DNA from: Diphasiastrum complanatum
Taxonomy: Eukaryota > Streptophyta > Lycopodiopsida > Lycopodiales > Lycopodiaceae
Direction: 5' to 3'
Assembly: GCA_029204225.1 (NCBI GenBank)
Contig: CM055109.1
Span: 22,098,422 to 22,162,421, forward strand
Length of the DNA stretch: 64,000 bases
Shown: piece after piece, positions 10,480 to 20,204 of the stretch
Numbering within the stretch: position 1 is the stretch's first letter
Layout: every line of letters starts with the position of its first letter
Position numbers and translations under genes: made by a program
The notes under the pieces: model-generated
Database searches by the model: none
Seen by the model: only the letters and a program-made list of their open reading frames with translations
Told to the model about the DNA's origin: nothing

Positions 10480-11195
10480 GCAAAAATACCAATATTATTC
10501 TTGATTCTTCGCCATATCCTTCGCCGAGTTTTGTGAGGATTCAAAATATAGTAATTTATCATTTGTGAGTTTGGCGAAAATTAGATCTATCAGGATCTTC
10601 CAAAAAGTCAATTTTGCCTCTCGCCAAGCTATAAAAAGCCTTATTTTTTGTCAGAAAGAACCTTCGCTAGTTCTACCACACATTCATTTGTGTCAGATTT
10701 ATCCATTGAAGAGTCAGCGAAGGTTAATTTTATCATACTTGTCAGTAAATAGCCGGATCAATGATTTTTTTAATACCAAAAATAACAATGAAGAACCTTC
10801 GTCGAGTCTACATTTGCCTAGGAAACCTTCACCAATACTAGGTTTTGATTTACCACATCTAGCCACTGTCAAATTTTTGAACCATTCTGATATATTTTGA
10901 CTGAAATTTTGAAAAATCTTTATTTTTAGTGTCGATCACTTGATCAAGATTTATTTCTCGATAATCAAAAATTTGATTATTTCCAAGTGATAAAGTTTTT
11001 ACAGACCTGATCTGATCTGATTTGATTTGATCTGAGATAAGATTTTTGTTGAAAAGTCTAGATCCAATCTCTATTTGACTAAAGCAATTTGGAATTATGG
11101 CTGAGCAAGGACCATTGAATCCACTACCAATTATTGTTAGAAGGTCTCCTCGTAAGTTGTTGTTCCTGATGCAAATTTTCGGTGTTAAAGCATGA
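10480..11195 (+). other. Gypsy leader with CTTCGC-type repeats and a truncated gag start
   Basis: Between 10505 and 10830 variants of CCTTCGC recur at loose intervals (for example near 10508, 10520, 10669, 10705 as its complement, and 10796). A GATCT/GATTT pentamer run follows at 11008-11036. At 11097 an ATG opens a basic peptide beginning MAEQGPLNPLPIIVRRSPRK that stops after 32 codons because the sequence changes to the opposed element at about 11170. The arrangement of repeats then ATG resembles a gypsy leader and gag start. The repeat motif matches that in front of the family B 3' ORF (17360-17720). Assignment to family B is inference. Confidence 0.4.
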
Positions 11196-11545
11196 AAACA
11201 CATTCACATCCCCAACATCACAATGCATATGAGATTTCAAAAACAAGTAAAAGAGCTCATAATCAGAATTGTGAAGTTTCTCTATCAATTCAGTCGAGAA
11301 AATCATCGGCGATGGAAGTACAATGGTCTCTCCAAGAATAGAGACAATATGATCAAACTTAACTTTAAACACCATAGAATGATTTTTAAAATCTATCTCT
11401 AAAGAGTCTGATTTGCCAAAAAATCATTCATAGCCCAAAATTACATCAGTCCGGTCTAGATTCATAACATGGAAATCCAACGGCTCAACATAGTCCTGCA
11501 TCCGAAGCTCTAAATTGGAAACTTTGACATCCCAAATCTCAGTGT
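11175..11545 (-). pseudogene. Gypsy protease C-terminal fragment, chromovirus-like
   Basis: Minus-strand reading gives LELRMQDYVEPLDFHVMNL, then DVILGYE, then a stop replacing Trp, then FFGKSDSLEIDFKNHSMVFK. This is the second half of a retroviral-type protease of the sort found in chromovirus gypsy elements. After VILPSPMIF-like residues the frame drifts. It abuts the plus-strand leader remnant head to head. Confidence 0.62.
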
Positions 11546-11547
11546 CA

Positions 11548-12233
11548 CGCAAGAAAAAGAGCTTTTTGCAGTGATCCATCCTTTGAAATCATGGAGGCAT
11601 TACTTGTATGGTAATAGATTCGTGGTTAATACGGATTATCAACCTTTAAAGTATTTTTGTAATCAGAATGATTTGCGAGGTCGTAAGGCCAAATGGGCAG
11701 ATTTCATGCAAGAATTTAACTTTGAAGTGCGGTATGTCAAAGGCTCATCTAATCAGGTGGCTGATGCACTTAGTCGAATTGGTGAAGTGAACGAACTTTC
11801 CTTCAGTGAGATCAGTACAGACTTTTATCTCTCCCTGAGAGGTCTTTATGAGAAAGACCCACATTTTGGACCAATATGGAATAGGGTTCTAGCAATTTCA
11901 TCAAGCGGGACTAATGATCATGGTGATCAGTCTGTAGGGAAGGATATAAAGGGTACTGATGAATTCTCTATCCGTAATGGACTTTTGTTCAGGAAAGAAC
12001 AGGTTTGTGTGCCTGATGTGGATGTTGTTAAGAATAAAATTCTTTATGAATGTCATGACTCACCATGCGCAGGACATCCCGGCATACATCGTACATTGGA
12101 TTTGGTACAAAGGGATTTTTATTGGCCAAAACTCAAGCCCTTTGTAGAATCTTATGTGGACAAGTGTGACCAAAGCCAGTTGAATGAAGCTGGACGCCAT
12201 AAGGCTGGCGGGTTGTTATTTGACTCTACTTGA
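11548..12233 (+). pseudogene. Gypsy RNase H end and integrase zinc domain
   Basis: Begins in RNase H (ELFAVIHPLKSWRHYL, VVNTDYQPLKYF, KWADFMQEFNFEV, VADALSRIG), passes a tether, then enters the integrase zinc domain: HDSPCAGHPGIHRTLDLVQR and DFYWPKLKPFVESYV, ending DKCDQS. The second cysteine of the C-x2-C pair is replaced. The DADALSRI-type end differs from the DHLSRLP of families A and B, so it comes from another gypsy lineage, probably a chromovirus. Integrase core is absent; the ORF ends at 12233 in unrelated sequence. Confidence 0.78.
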
Positions 12234-12239
12234 TTCTAA

Positions 12240-12834
12240 CTTTGAAATCATTAGAATCAGTGAGATTGATTTTGTAGACAACTATACTAAGCTGAATATC
12301 GAAATAGTAAGTATTCGATATGTCAGACAAATCGATAAGAGATTGAAATGAACAATAGTTGATTAGAAAAGCACATTCATTTGGATATGATACTGAATGC
12401 AATAAGATTGTAGAATTATATTCAGTAAGTAACATGTACAAATCAGATGAATTATAATCGCAAAACAATAGTGGATGCAATCACATACTCAAAACTAACT
12501 CTGGATTACTAGATTGTCTCTATCTAATATACTTCTGCTAATGAGTAGTAAGTGCTGTTAGTAATACTCTATAATTTTATCAGCTAAGTAACTGAGAAAT
12601 AATCAGCTATTTATACTAGATAGAAATGCAGAATAGGCTTATTGAAATGACGATTAGGGCAATAATTTAACCAGGTCGCAATTGGCAATTAACCACAATG
12701 AGTTGTAGATTGTAATTGGCACTTAGCCATATTGTGATGTCACTCATCCAATTAGGTTGCATGGTAATTACTTGCTAACAATGGTTAGAGCAAGTAGTTA
12801 GCTTCAAAACAAGTGGTAACGTATTTTTTTAACA
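12240..12834 (-). repeat. Candidate LTR or promoter region on the minus strand
   Basis: No coding content. On the minus strand a TATAAATA (12608-12615) follows about 220 bp of AT-rich sequence beginning TGTTAAAAAAATACG at 12834, and is followed by about 370 bp ending near the RNase H/IN fragment. This resembles an LTR, but no second copy and no primer or purine tract was found. Confidence 0.3.
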
Positions 12835-13109
12835 TTCGATATTTTGACCATTTTGATAGTCTTTATTATTGTCGAATTCGACTTTTGACCATTCTGGTGT
12901 ATTTTTGCAAACTGTGTGATAACACGAGTAAACCTACAGAAACTGGATAGATGAATGGATGTAGATTAAAGATCAGATTATAAGGATAATAATCCAATAT
13001 AATTGTCAATAGGAGCACTCAGAAAGAGACATGGATACTTATATAGACTAAGTCATTGGTATTCTGCTACAAATCAAGCCTTGAATACTTCTATTCTTAT
13101 AAGAATTAC
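12835..13109. other. No recognisable content
   Basis: AT-rich sequence between a candidate LTR and a copia integrase relic. I see no coding signature, repeat or RNA gene in it. Confidence 0.5.
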
Positions 13110-13749
13110 TTTGGCACTGTAGACTTGGTCACGTAATTTATGCATCTATTTTGAACATGTTTAGACAATCTCTAGTACTTGATCTCGAATATCCAAACAA
13201 GAAAATCGACCTCCCTCTCTGCTAAAGCAGGCTATGATTTCTTTTTAGATCAAGTCATCAACATATAGCTAAAGATATACTAGACATTGTTCATTCAGAC
13301 ATACGTGACCTGGCCCAATCCAAGCCACGTCTTTGGTAGGTACCAGATTCTTCATTACCTTCATTGATGAGTGGTCAAGAAGAATAGCAATATATTTTAT
13401 GAAGAATAAATCAGAGGCATTCAACCTCTTCAAAATATTCAAGGAGCGAGCTGAGAACGAAACTGGTAAAAGAATCAAAGCATTGAGGACAGATAACAAT
13501 AGAGAATATATCTCGACCGAATTCAATGAGTATTACCTTAGAAAAGACATTGAACAACAATGCATTAATCCTTATTCATCTCAATCTAATGGACTTGTTG
13601 AGACTAGATCCATCCACGTTGCTACATATTTATTCTCATTGTCACATAGTCCACAAAAATACACAAGAATCACAAACATGTATCTATGCAACAATCACAC
13701 TATTGAAGGAGTATCAAATGTTGATTATCGATTATGGACAAAAGTTTGA
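13110..13749 (+). pseudogene. int: Copia integrase relic
   Basis: Starts with the pre-integrase zinc region (CRLGHVIYASIL), followed by the copia core: DIVHSDI (first Asp), FFITFIDEWSRR, FKERAENETG, KALRTDNNREYIS (second Asp) and YSSQSNGLVE (Glu). Frame breaks occur near 13340, where a stop and shift follow LAQSKPRLW. After QSNGLVETR the similarity fades. Downstream to 13749 the frame stays open but is not recognisable. Copia integrases insert cDNA into host DNA; this one is dead. Confidence 0.75.
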
Positions 13750-14650
13750 ATGTTCAATTCGAACAACTATCAAACCGAATATTCGAACCCTTTGTCAACC
13801 TCAACTCTAGTAGACTCGACTCCAACTCGAATCAACAATTGTCGACTGTCTAATTAGTGTAATATCATTCTAAATACATCTAGTTATTTGCTTAAACTAA
13901 CTATAGAACTAATCTAGCAATGAAAATAGTCATCTATCTTGATAGTGATTGCATGTTCACCACCTATCATAGTTCAATGTCTGCACATATATATATATAT
14001 ATCTATATATATATTAAACTTATGTACAGTTTTGCGCATGTGTATGGGTGCACCCATGCATCCTCCCCTCACCCATGCATGAGCTTTTTCTAACTAAAAA
14101 ACTTGGGAAGTAGGATGCATGTATGGGGAATGTGCATATCCCCATACATCATTGGCACATATCCATGGAGATTTCGTTTGCTCTTAAACATAGATTTGCT
14201 ACTTAATAATTTAAGATATGTTTATAGGAATGGCAACACTATTAGTGCGTCTGCCTTTGAGGCAATATTAGATAACTTGGTGTATAGCCAAGTAATGGTA
14301 TTAGAATTAAACAATGACATTTCTACGATGTTTTGAAATTGGTTGAAAATATATATTTGGAGTATTTAAAATGTCTCTTAACCAAAATGTTATGGGATTC
14401 TTTTGATGATTATGGCTGTCCAATAAGAGTTCAATTTGAATTTCATAGTGTACACGAGTAAATTTGAATATTTTTTTGTGTATGATGTATTTCAAAATTT
14501 TGTAAAACCTATTCTTTGTGCAAGATTTTGACAAACAAAATGCACAAATACACACACATACACAAACACACTTGCATGCACACAAACATAAACATACAAT
14601 TGTGAACACACTGAATATGCACACACATACATATGCACGCATACACCCGT
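13750..14650. repeat. Simple-sequence and palindrome region
   Basis: Contains an AT/TA run with one interruption at 13987-14013. CACCCATGCAT occurs twice (14050 and 14070). A perfect 10-bp inverted repeat, ATGTATGGGG and CCCCATACAT, occupies 14119-14149 with an 11-base loop. A CA-rich tract lies at 14540-14645. No gene is recognisable; a 77-codon frame at 14103-14336 has no family resemblance. Confidence 0.6.
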
Positions 14651-14659
14651 AGATGTTGT

Positions 14660-17225
14660 GGACTTGTCACATAGGCCCTGATGGCCACAGGGTTTCGTTC
14701 AAAGAGCTATTGGCGCCAGTCAATTTGTGGTTGGAGGGCAGGTAGTGCTTGCAGCTCGTTGCCTTTTATTGTTTGCACTAAAAATGAGATCTGCCAACTG
14801 CCTCTTGATGACTTGTGGGGATATTTGGCTAGAAATTCATTGATTTTCTCCTCCACGGACTTGGGACGTCGGAATGCCCGGCTGACAAATATAGTGCGTG
14901 AGCCTCTTGATGAGGAGGCTTGTCCTTCCTCGTGGCTATGGCTGGGACCTGTGTCTTGGCCTTGGTCCCGCGTCTCAGCACTCGTATCAAGAGGTCCTTG
15001 GTCTTGTCCGCCTGACCCCTGATCCTGACTTATCACTCCTGTTGCCTACTGGCTTTGGTCTTGGCTAGTACTTGTCTGTGCAGCATAAAAAACAGGTGGC
15101 CTTGAAATCACCACTGGGGTTGTTGAGTCTTCTTTTCCATGAATTGTTGGCAAGCCTTGAGGGCTTGTTTGGCCTGAGCGAGCTCGTGAGTTGCGCTTGT
15201 CCGGTATTTGTCGAACTTCGTCTGGTAGCTGTTCAAAGTTTGGCTATACACCTGCACCTGATGCCTGAAGAGATTCATCTCTTCTTGAGAGAGCGGCCTT
15301 GAGTCTGGTGTGGGTTGAGCTAACCAAGCGAGTTTTTCGCTTTGTAGGGCTTGCACTTCCACCCCCAAGCGCGTATTCTCTGCTTCATAGATTTGAAGTT
15401 GCGCCTGGAGGGGAGCAAGCCATTGGGACGCTTCAGACTAAAGCTCCCGCACCTTTGTCGAGGCATCTGTCAGCGCTTTGGAGAGGCTCTGGATATACTA
15501 GTTTAGGCCATTCTCTTTCTGCTATAGTTGGCGATCTGGTGCCCATCTTGTTCATGTTGTTGAGTTATAAGGAGCTCTTGTTGTAGCTTAGTGATTTCGG
15601 CTCGCAACTGGGTGTTGTTCGTTGCCAAGTGGAGTACCCGGTTGTCCAATGAGGCCCTGGCTACTACCGCATCTTGGATGTATGTTCCCAAGGCCTGGTA
15701 CACCATCACTAAATTTGTTGGAGCAGCCGATATGTTGGCACTGACAGGGGCTTGTGTGGTAGTGGCCCCGACGACTGGTACAGTGCCATCGTCATTGTCT
15801 TCGATGAAGTTCTCTGGTGACCTTCTATCATCTGGGGCGATGGGATCTGCCTGATCCAGTGGTGGAATAAAAACTGTTTGCACAAATGTGCATCAAGCAA
15901 TGGTTGGTGCCCTTGGTAGCCTTTGATGGAGAAATGGGGGGTGTGGGAGAAACAGAAGCGAAAACATGGGTGGAGTTCTCCAAACAAGAGAATAGGTGGA
16001 ACAAAGGGAAACTGGAGTGTGGTGTGGAGTACGAAAGGTGATGATGGAGCGGAAGTGGTCTGGCATGGCGATGAAAAGTTGATGACTTGCATCCATACCA
16101 AAGTGTTCGGAGACAACTGGGAATCAGTAGGATTGAACTGGAGAGGAACAACGATGGGAACATGATTAACGGAGGATGCGATAGTGATGGAAGAGATAGT
16201 AGAAACTGGAACAAAAGTAGAAGTAGTAGCAACAGAGGAGACGAGGATGGAAACTGAAGTAGTTGTTGTGGGTGGAATAGAAAGAAGAGAAATGACAACA
16301 AAAACAGAAAGAGGAGGCTGTACAGAAGAGAAAGTGGCGATGGTAGGTGTGAGAGCTGTTATTGGTGTGGTGGTGGTGGTGCGACATCTAATCATAGGTG
16401 GAGATGAGGAGGAAGAGACAACGTCATGTATTCTTTTGCTGGCCGTCATGTCAGTAACGACAAGTTGGGCAGATGTGGAAGCGGAAGATGGAGAATAGAG
16501 GTTATGTGGCATGATGGATGATAAAAAAAACTAGAACGGTGGAAACCATGCACTTTCGTCTCGAGAAGTGTACAGGCAAAGTTACATAGCAGGGGGCCTG
16601 CTGTGATATGCTCACATGTGTTGGATTTGATGGAGATTGTTAGTTGGTGGATGAGGAAGGCATGCTAGTCGTATGGCATGACCGTGGGGCCAGGGAATCC
16701 CAGGAAGGACTCCACTATCTGACTCAGCAGCGTGGACTGGATTCTGTCCGTGCAAAATGTTGAAACAACCAGAAAGTTGTTCAACAGATGCGCAACCATC
16801 TATATGACTGGTTTCGTGATAGCTTCTATCAAGTAACCATTGTTAGTTTGGATCAAAATCTCTGGTGTAGTCTAGGCGACGAAAGGTTTGATCAGGGCTT
16901 TTGCCTAACGATGAGAGATGGGCTGGCGGTCACTGGACATAATGCTGACAATGACCATCGAGTCCGCGTTAATCCGTATCTTGTATGTGGTACCCTGGTA
17001 TAGAAAATGGAAATGCGACTTTGGTGCGTCCCAGGTGGCGTAAGCGTGAAGAGCGAGGCCCATGTTAATGTCAGAGCTGAAAAGTGCCGGGTAAAAATCC
17101 ATTGCTTCAAGAAGTGAACCCACAATTAGGGCTTCAGAAGGCAAGGGCCAAATCTGGGTGGCTGATGGTATTTCTCGTTGGATCACCTACTTAGTGCCAG
17201 AGTCTTCAGAAGATGAGGAGGCCAT
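14660..17225 (-). pseudogene. Gypsy B 3' ORF, unrecognised product (coiled coil, Ser/Thr/Pro-rich)
   Basis: ATG at 17225 (MASSSSEDSGTK) is followed by a TAG and then VIQREIPSATQIWPLPSEAL and MDFYPALFSSDINMGLALHA. The next part (16500-15900) is rich in Ser, Thr and Pro. Two coiled-coil segments follow, LDNRVLHLATNNTQLRAEI near 15620 and YQTKFDKYRTSATHELAQAK near 15170. A basic, Ser-rich end has SRGSRTIFVSRAFRRP near 14890. Several frameshifts and stops divide it. It lies downstream of gypsy B pol on the same strand, after a block of short repeats. The same domain order and weak N-terminal similarity occur in the ORF at 40530-44140, which is in the equivalent place in A2. I do not recognise the family and propose no function; a structural or envelope-position accessory protein is possible. 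Confidence 0.5.
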
Positions 17226-17359
17226 GTTAGCAATGATAGTTAAAGTGCAAAAAAGTAGAAAAAATGGTGAAAAAGATAAAAAGTGGTGAAAATGAGAAAA
17301 ATAGTAAATAACAAATGTTGGATGGTAGGAACAACAGTTCAGAGCGCAGATCTGGATTC

Positions 17360-17720
17360 AAAGTATGCAAATGATAGATTGTATGAAGTTTGGTCGCATT
17401 TGGAGAACTTGAAAAATTTGGTCGAAAATTGAGTAGAGTTTCGCTAGGGTGAGTTCAGAAGGTGATTTGATTGCCCTGCGAAGTTTCTGCAAGGGTTCAG
17501 ACAGTCTGCGAGGGCTCAATCCTTGCAGGGAGTGAATGCTCGCACAACTTGCTCTTGTGGTTGGATTTTCAAAATCAGGCCATCTAGACAGGCTAATTTC
17601 ACTGCTCTGATTCCATTTATGCCCCTGCGAAGGTTGGTTTGATGATCTTGATGCTCTGCGAAGGTTTTGAAGATTTCGCTTTCTGGAATCCTCGCATACA
17701 TTGAAAAATGATGTTTTCTC
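17360..17720 (-). repeat. Degenerate CCTTCGCAG repeats before the gypsy B 3' ORF
   Basis: On the minus strand, variants of CCTTCGCAGAG, CCTTCGCAGGG, CCCTCGCAGAC, CCCTTGCAGAA and ACTTCGCAGGG recur every 25-60 bases between the RNase H remnant and the 3' ORF start. The unit is less regular than in family A. The same core word appears in the gypsy leader at 10505-10830. A pyrimidine-rich run precedes the ORF start. Confidence 0.6.
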
Positions 17721-18190
17721 CATCAATAACCCTTGCAAAGATTTTCATGCCTTTAATATACGACACATGATCTCCCATGTAGTGTTGTTTTCCCTTGCGA
17801 ACTACTATCCGAAAATTAAACTCTAACAATAGAAGTAGCCATCGAGTGATTTTCCCTCTGTTGTAGGTTTTGTTAACAAGATAGAGCAAGGGTTGATGGT
17901 TCGTATAAAAAGCAAAGTGTGTGGCCATCACGTAGTGCCAGAAGTTCTTAACCGCATATGTCATTGCCAGTGCTTCTCGCTTGGTGGTTGAATAATTTAT
18001 TTCTGTATCACTGAGCTGTTAGCTTGCAAATCGGATTGGAAAATCCTTTTTTGTTCTCCTGACTAGGTTAAGACTGCTCCAACTGCATACTTCAATGCGT
18101 CCGTATGCACATGAAACTCAATGGACCAATTTGGTGGACGTAGGATTGGTGCTGAAACCAATGTATCTTTAATTTTTCGGAAAGCCTTTA
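17621..18190 (-). pseudogene. Gypsy B2 RNase H
   Basis: Reads HWNEEALKAFRKI, APILRPPNWSIEFHVHTDAL (Asp retained), a stop after VGAVLT, then after a frame change FWHYVMATHFAFYTNHQPLL and ITRWLLLLLEFNFRIVVRKG, KQHYMGDHVS. The catalytic Asp of the third motif (FYTDHQ) is Asn here. The sequence leaves RNase H near 17700 and runs into the 3' repeats with no integrase, so the integrase was deleted in this copy. Nearly the same sequence occurs in copy B1 at 22884-23470. Confidence 0.8.
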
Positions 18191-18198
18191 GGGCTTCC

Positions 18199-18642
18199 TC
18201 ATTCCAATGTGTCAAGGACACTTTTCGTAAAGGATAAAGAAAAATTATCCTTTTTGGTGACTACATTTAGCGCCTTCAGATTCACACAGATTCGCATTTT
18301 GCCATTCTTCTTGGGTACTATAACTATCAACGATACCCATTCAGTGTGCTCAATTTCATAAATGAAATCTACGTCTAACAACTTCTGCAATTCTTGCTTG
18401 ATCAGCTTCGTGTAGTTTGGGTTGCAGCGGTAGTACCGACTCACCTTGGGGACTGTTCCATCCACCAAGGGTATGGTGTGTTGGATTACTGTTGGTGGAA
18501 TGCCCTTCAGATCACCGTAACTCCAGGCAAAACAGTCCTTATACTCCATAAACAACGATCGTATCCTTTTGAATGGTGTGGGCGTTAATTGCTCTCCCAC
18601 ATGCACTATCTTTTCTTCTTCACCTAGCTCGACAAGGTTCAT
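18199..18642 (-). pseudogene. pol: Gypsy B2 reverse transcriptase, core deleted
   Basis: The N-terminal part of RT is clean: KIVHVGEQLTPTPFKRIRSL, DCFAWSYGDLKGIPP, YYRCNPNYTKLIKQELQKLL, EHTEWVSLIVIVPKKNGKMR and ICVNLKALNVVTKKDNFSLS. At about 18200 it jumps straight to the RNase H entrance (HWNEEALKAF). The missing part, about 140 codons judged by A2, contains the FLDGFSGY, MPFGLCNAP and YLDD boxes. The join preserves a few shared bases, as expected for deletion at microhomology; this last point is inference. Confidence 0.82.
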
Positions 18643-18649
18643 TGGTTGT

Positions 18650-19744
18650 GTTCACGCAGGTCCTTCAAAATTTGTTCCACTGGTGCCCGACTTTGATCAG
18701 GCTCTCGGTGGGCTTGCGACATCATAATTACCACATCATCCAAGGTATAGTTCTTGAAAGTCTCAGGCATCTCGTGAACTGGTGCTCATTAAGATTCTTC
18801 TTTCAGCATATTGATCTTAGCTTGACTGGTCATCTTTTGGTTCTCCGTCATCTAAGTAGAGGATGATCCAACACCTTTTTTTTTTTGTCTTTTTTTGGTC
18901 ATATTGGTGGATTCATCCTCGTTGTCTTTCTTCAAAAATGGTGTGACATTCGCCTCGTGGTTGCGAATATCAACATCCACTGTAGCTATAACTTCTTTGG
19001 GTAGATCACTCCATCGGATCACTTGGTTGTAGTGTTGCTTCAACTGGTTCTTCTTGTTCGCAGGTGCCCTTGGTGGATCTATCCTTGAAACTTTTGCCAT
19101 AGCAGATTTTTGTGGCAGTTGAGCTGATACTTTCTTAATTCCATAAGGATCTGGGTCCATGTGCTATAGGACCTACTCATCAGTCAGCTTAATCTCCTTA
19201 TTATAAGTCAGAGCATATTGCCAAGGAACTAAATCATCATCCACTAGGTTCTCAATAGGTTCCGCTGACAACCGTGCTACGTTTATCATATTCACCCTAA
19301 ATGTAATTGGTGTGTCCATGGTGTAACACTTGGGTGAAGATGTGTTGGGTTCAGGATCTGATTCGTATTGACATGCTTGGCAGTCAATCGTTGCTAATGC
19401 ATCCCTCCGTCTCACGACATCCGTCTTTGAATCATAGTGACCACCCTTGGCTTGCCTTGGGCGATCAATCGTGTGATCTGTCATCAGCCTTGGGTGCAAT
19501 AGGTTTCATCGCCCATGTGGTTGGATCGACCTTTTCAGCCTGCTCTCTGTTCTCAAAGGTGATTTTTCCCGTACCCCAGTTGTATACTAACTGCGCAGTC
19601 CTCAACCATGGTCTTCCCAGTAAAACACGGTATGCAGTTGGAGATTCAGATATATCCATTACTACAAAGGTTATCACAAACTGCATGCCCGCTATTTTTA
19701 CAGGGATATCGACAACTGAGAACTTTTCACACGTGTGAACCAGC
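18650..19744 (-). pseudogene. pro: Gypsy B2 protease end and protease-RT spacer
   Basis: From the copia LTR border: LVHTCEKFSVVDIPVKIAGM, QFVITFVVMDISE, AYRVLLGRPWLRTAQLVYNW, the second half of a retroviral protease. The active-site Asp part is missing because a copia LTR borders it at 19745. A spacer of about 330 codons follows, with frame changes near 19480 and 19165. It ends YTLDDVVIMMSQAHREP near 18715, homologous to the A-family spacer end. Where family A has TAG this copy has a sense codon. Confidence 0.75.
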
Positions 19745-20168
19745 TGCAAGTATAAAGGATCAAGAGAATGAACACTAAACTAGCTTCTATTCCAAAAACA
19801 ATGAGATGGAAAACATTGGCAAGCTAGTTAGCATGAAGGAAAGCCACCTTATCTATAATACAAGAGGCCTTCTAGAACTCGTGGAGAGAGAGAACAATCT
19901 AGATGCCACATTGCCTCTACCTCTCTACTAGATGACAAAAAGAGAGATGGATAAGACTTGAGAATCTCTCTTTTTGAGAATCCTTTGACCTACAAGAGTA
20001 GCCTCAAATGCTTCTTGATAGGTTCTAGACCTACACATCACTATGAAGACAAAAAACTAACTTAACTCTAATTGGAAAGTTATTAGACTAGTCTACCTCA
20101 AGTTTGGACAAACCCCAAAACTTGAATCTCTAAGTTTAATATTATTTTAATTTTACAATATTTTCACA
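19745..20168 (-). repeat. 3' LTR of copia K
   Basis: On the minus strand the copia RNase H end and its stop (about 20210) are followed by AAGGAGGAG and then TGTGAAAATATTG. This fits a polypurine tract and LTR start at 20168. The LTR runs about 424 bp to CTTGCA at 19745, where gypsy B protease resumes. No 5' partner is present; the other end of copia K is fused to gypsy sequence. Confidence 0.62.
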
Positions 20169-20204
20169 CTCCTCCTTAAAATAAAAATAATATTTACAAT
20201 ACTA

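Noticed and set aside
14707-15036. Separate small gene for a Gln/Gly/Ser-rich protein
   Set aside because: Direction, composition and position fit the basic end of the gypsy B 3' ORF after a frameshift.
15923-16498. Plus-strand Glu/Val-rich frames
   Set aside because: Antisense shadows of the Ser/Thr/Pro-rich part of the gypsy B 3' ORF.
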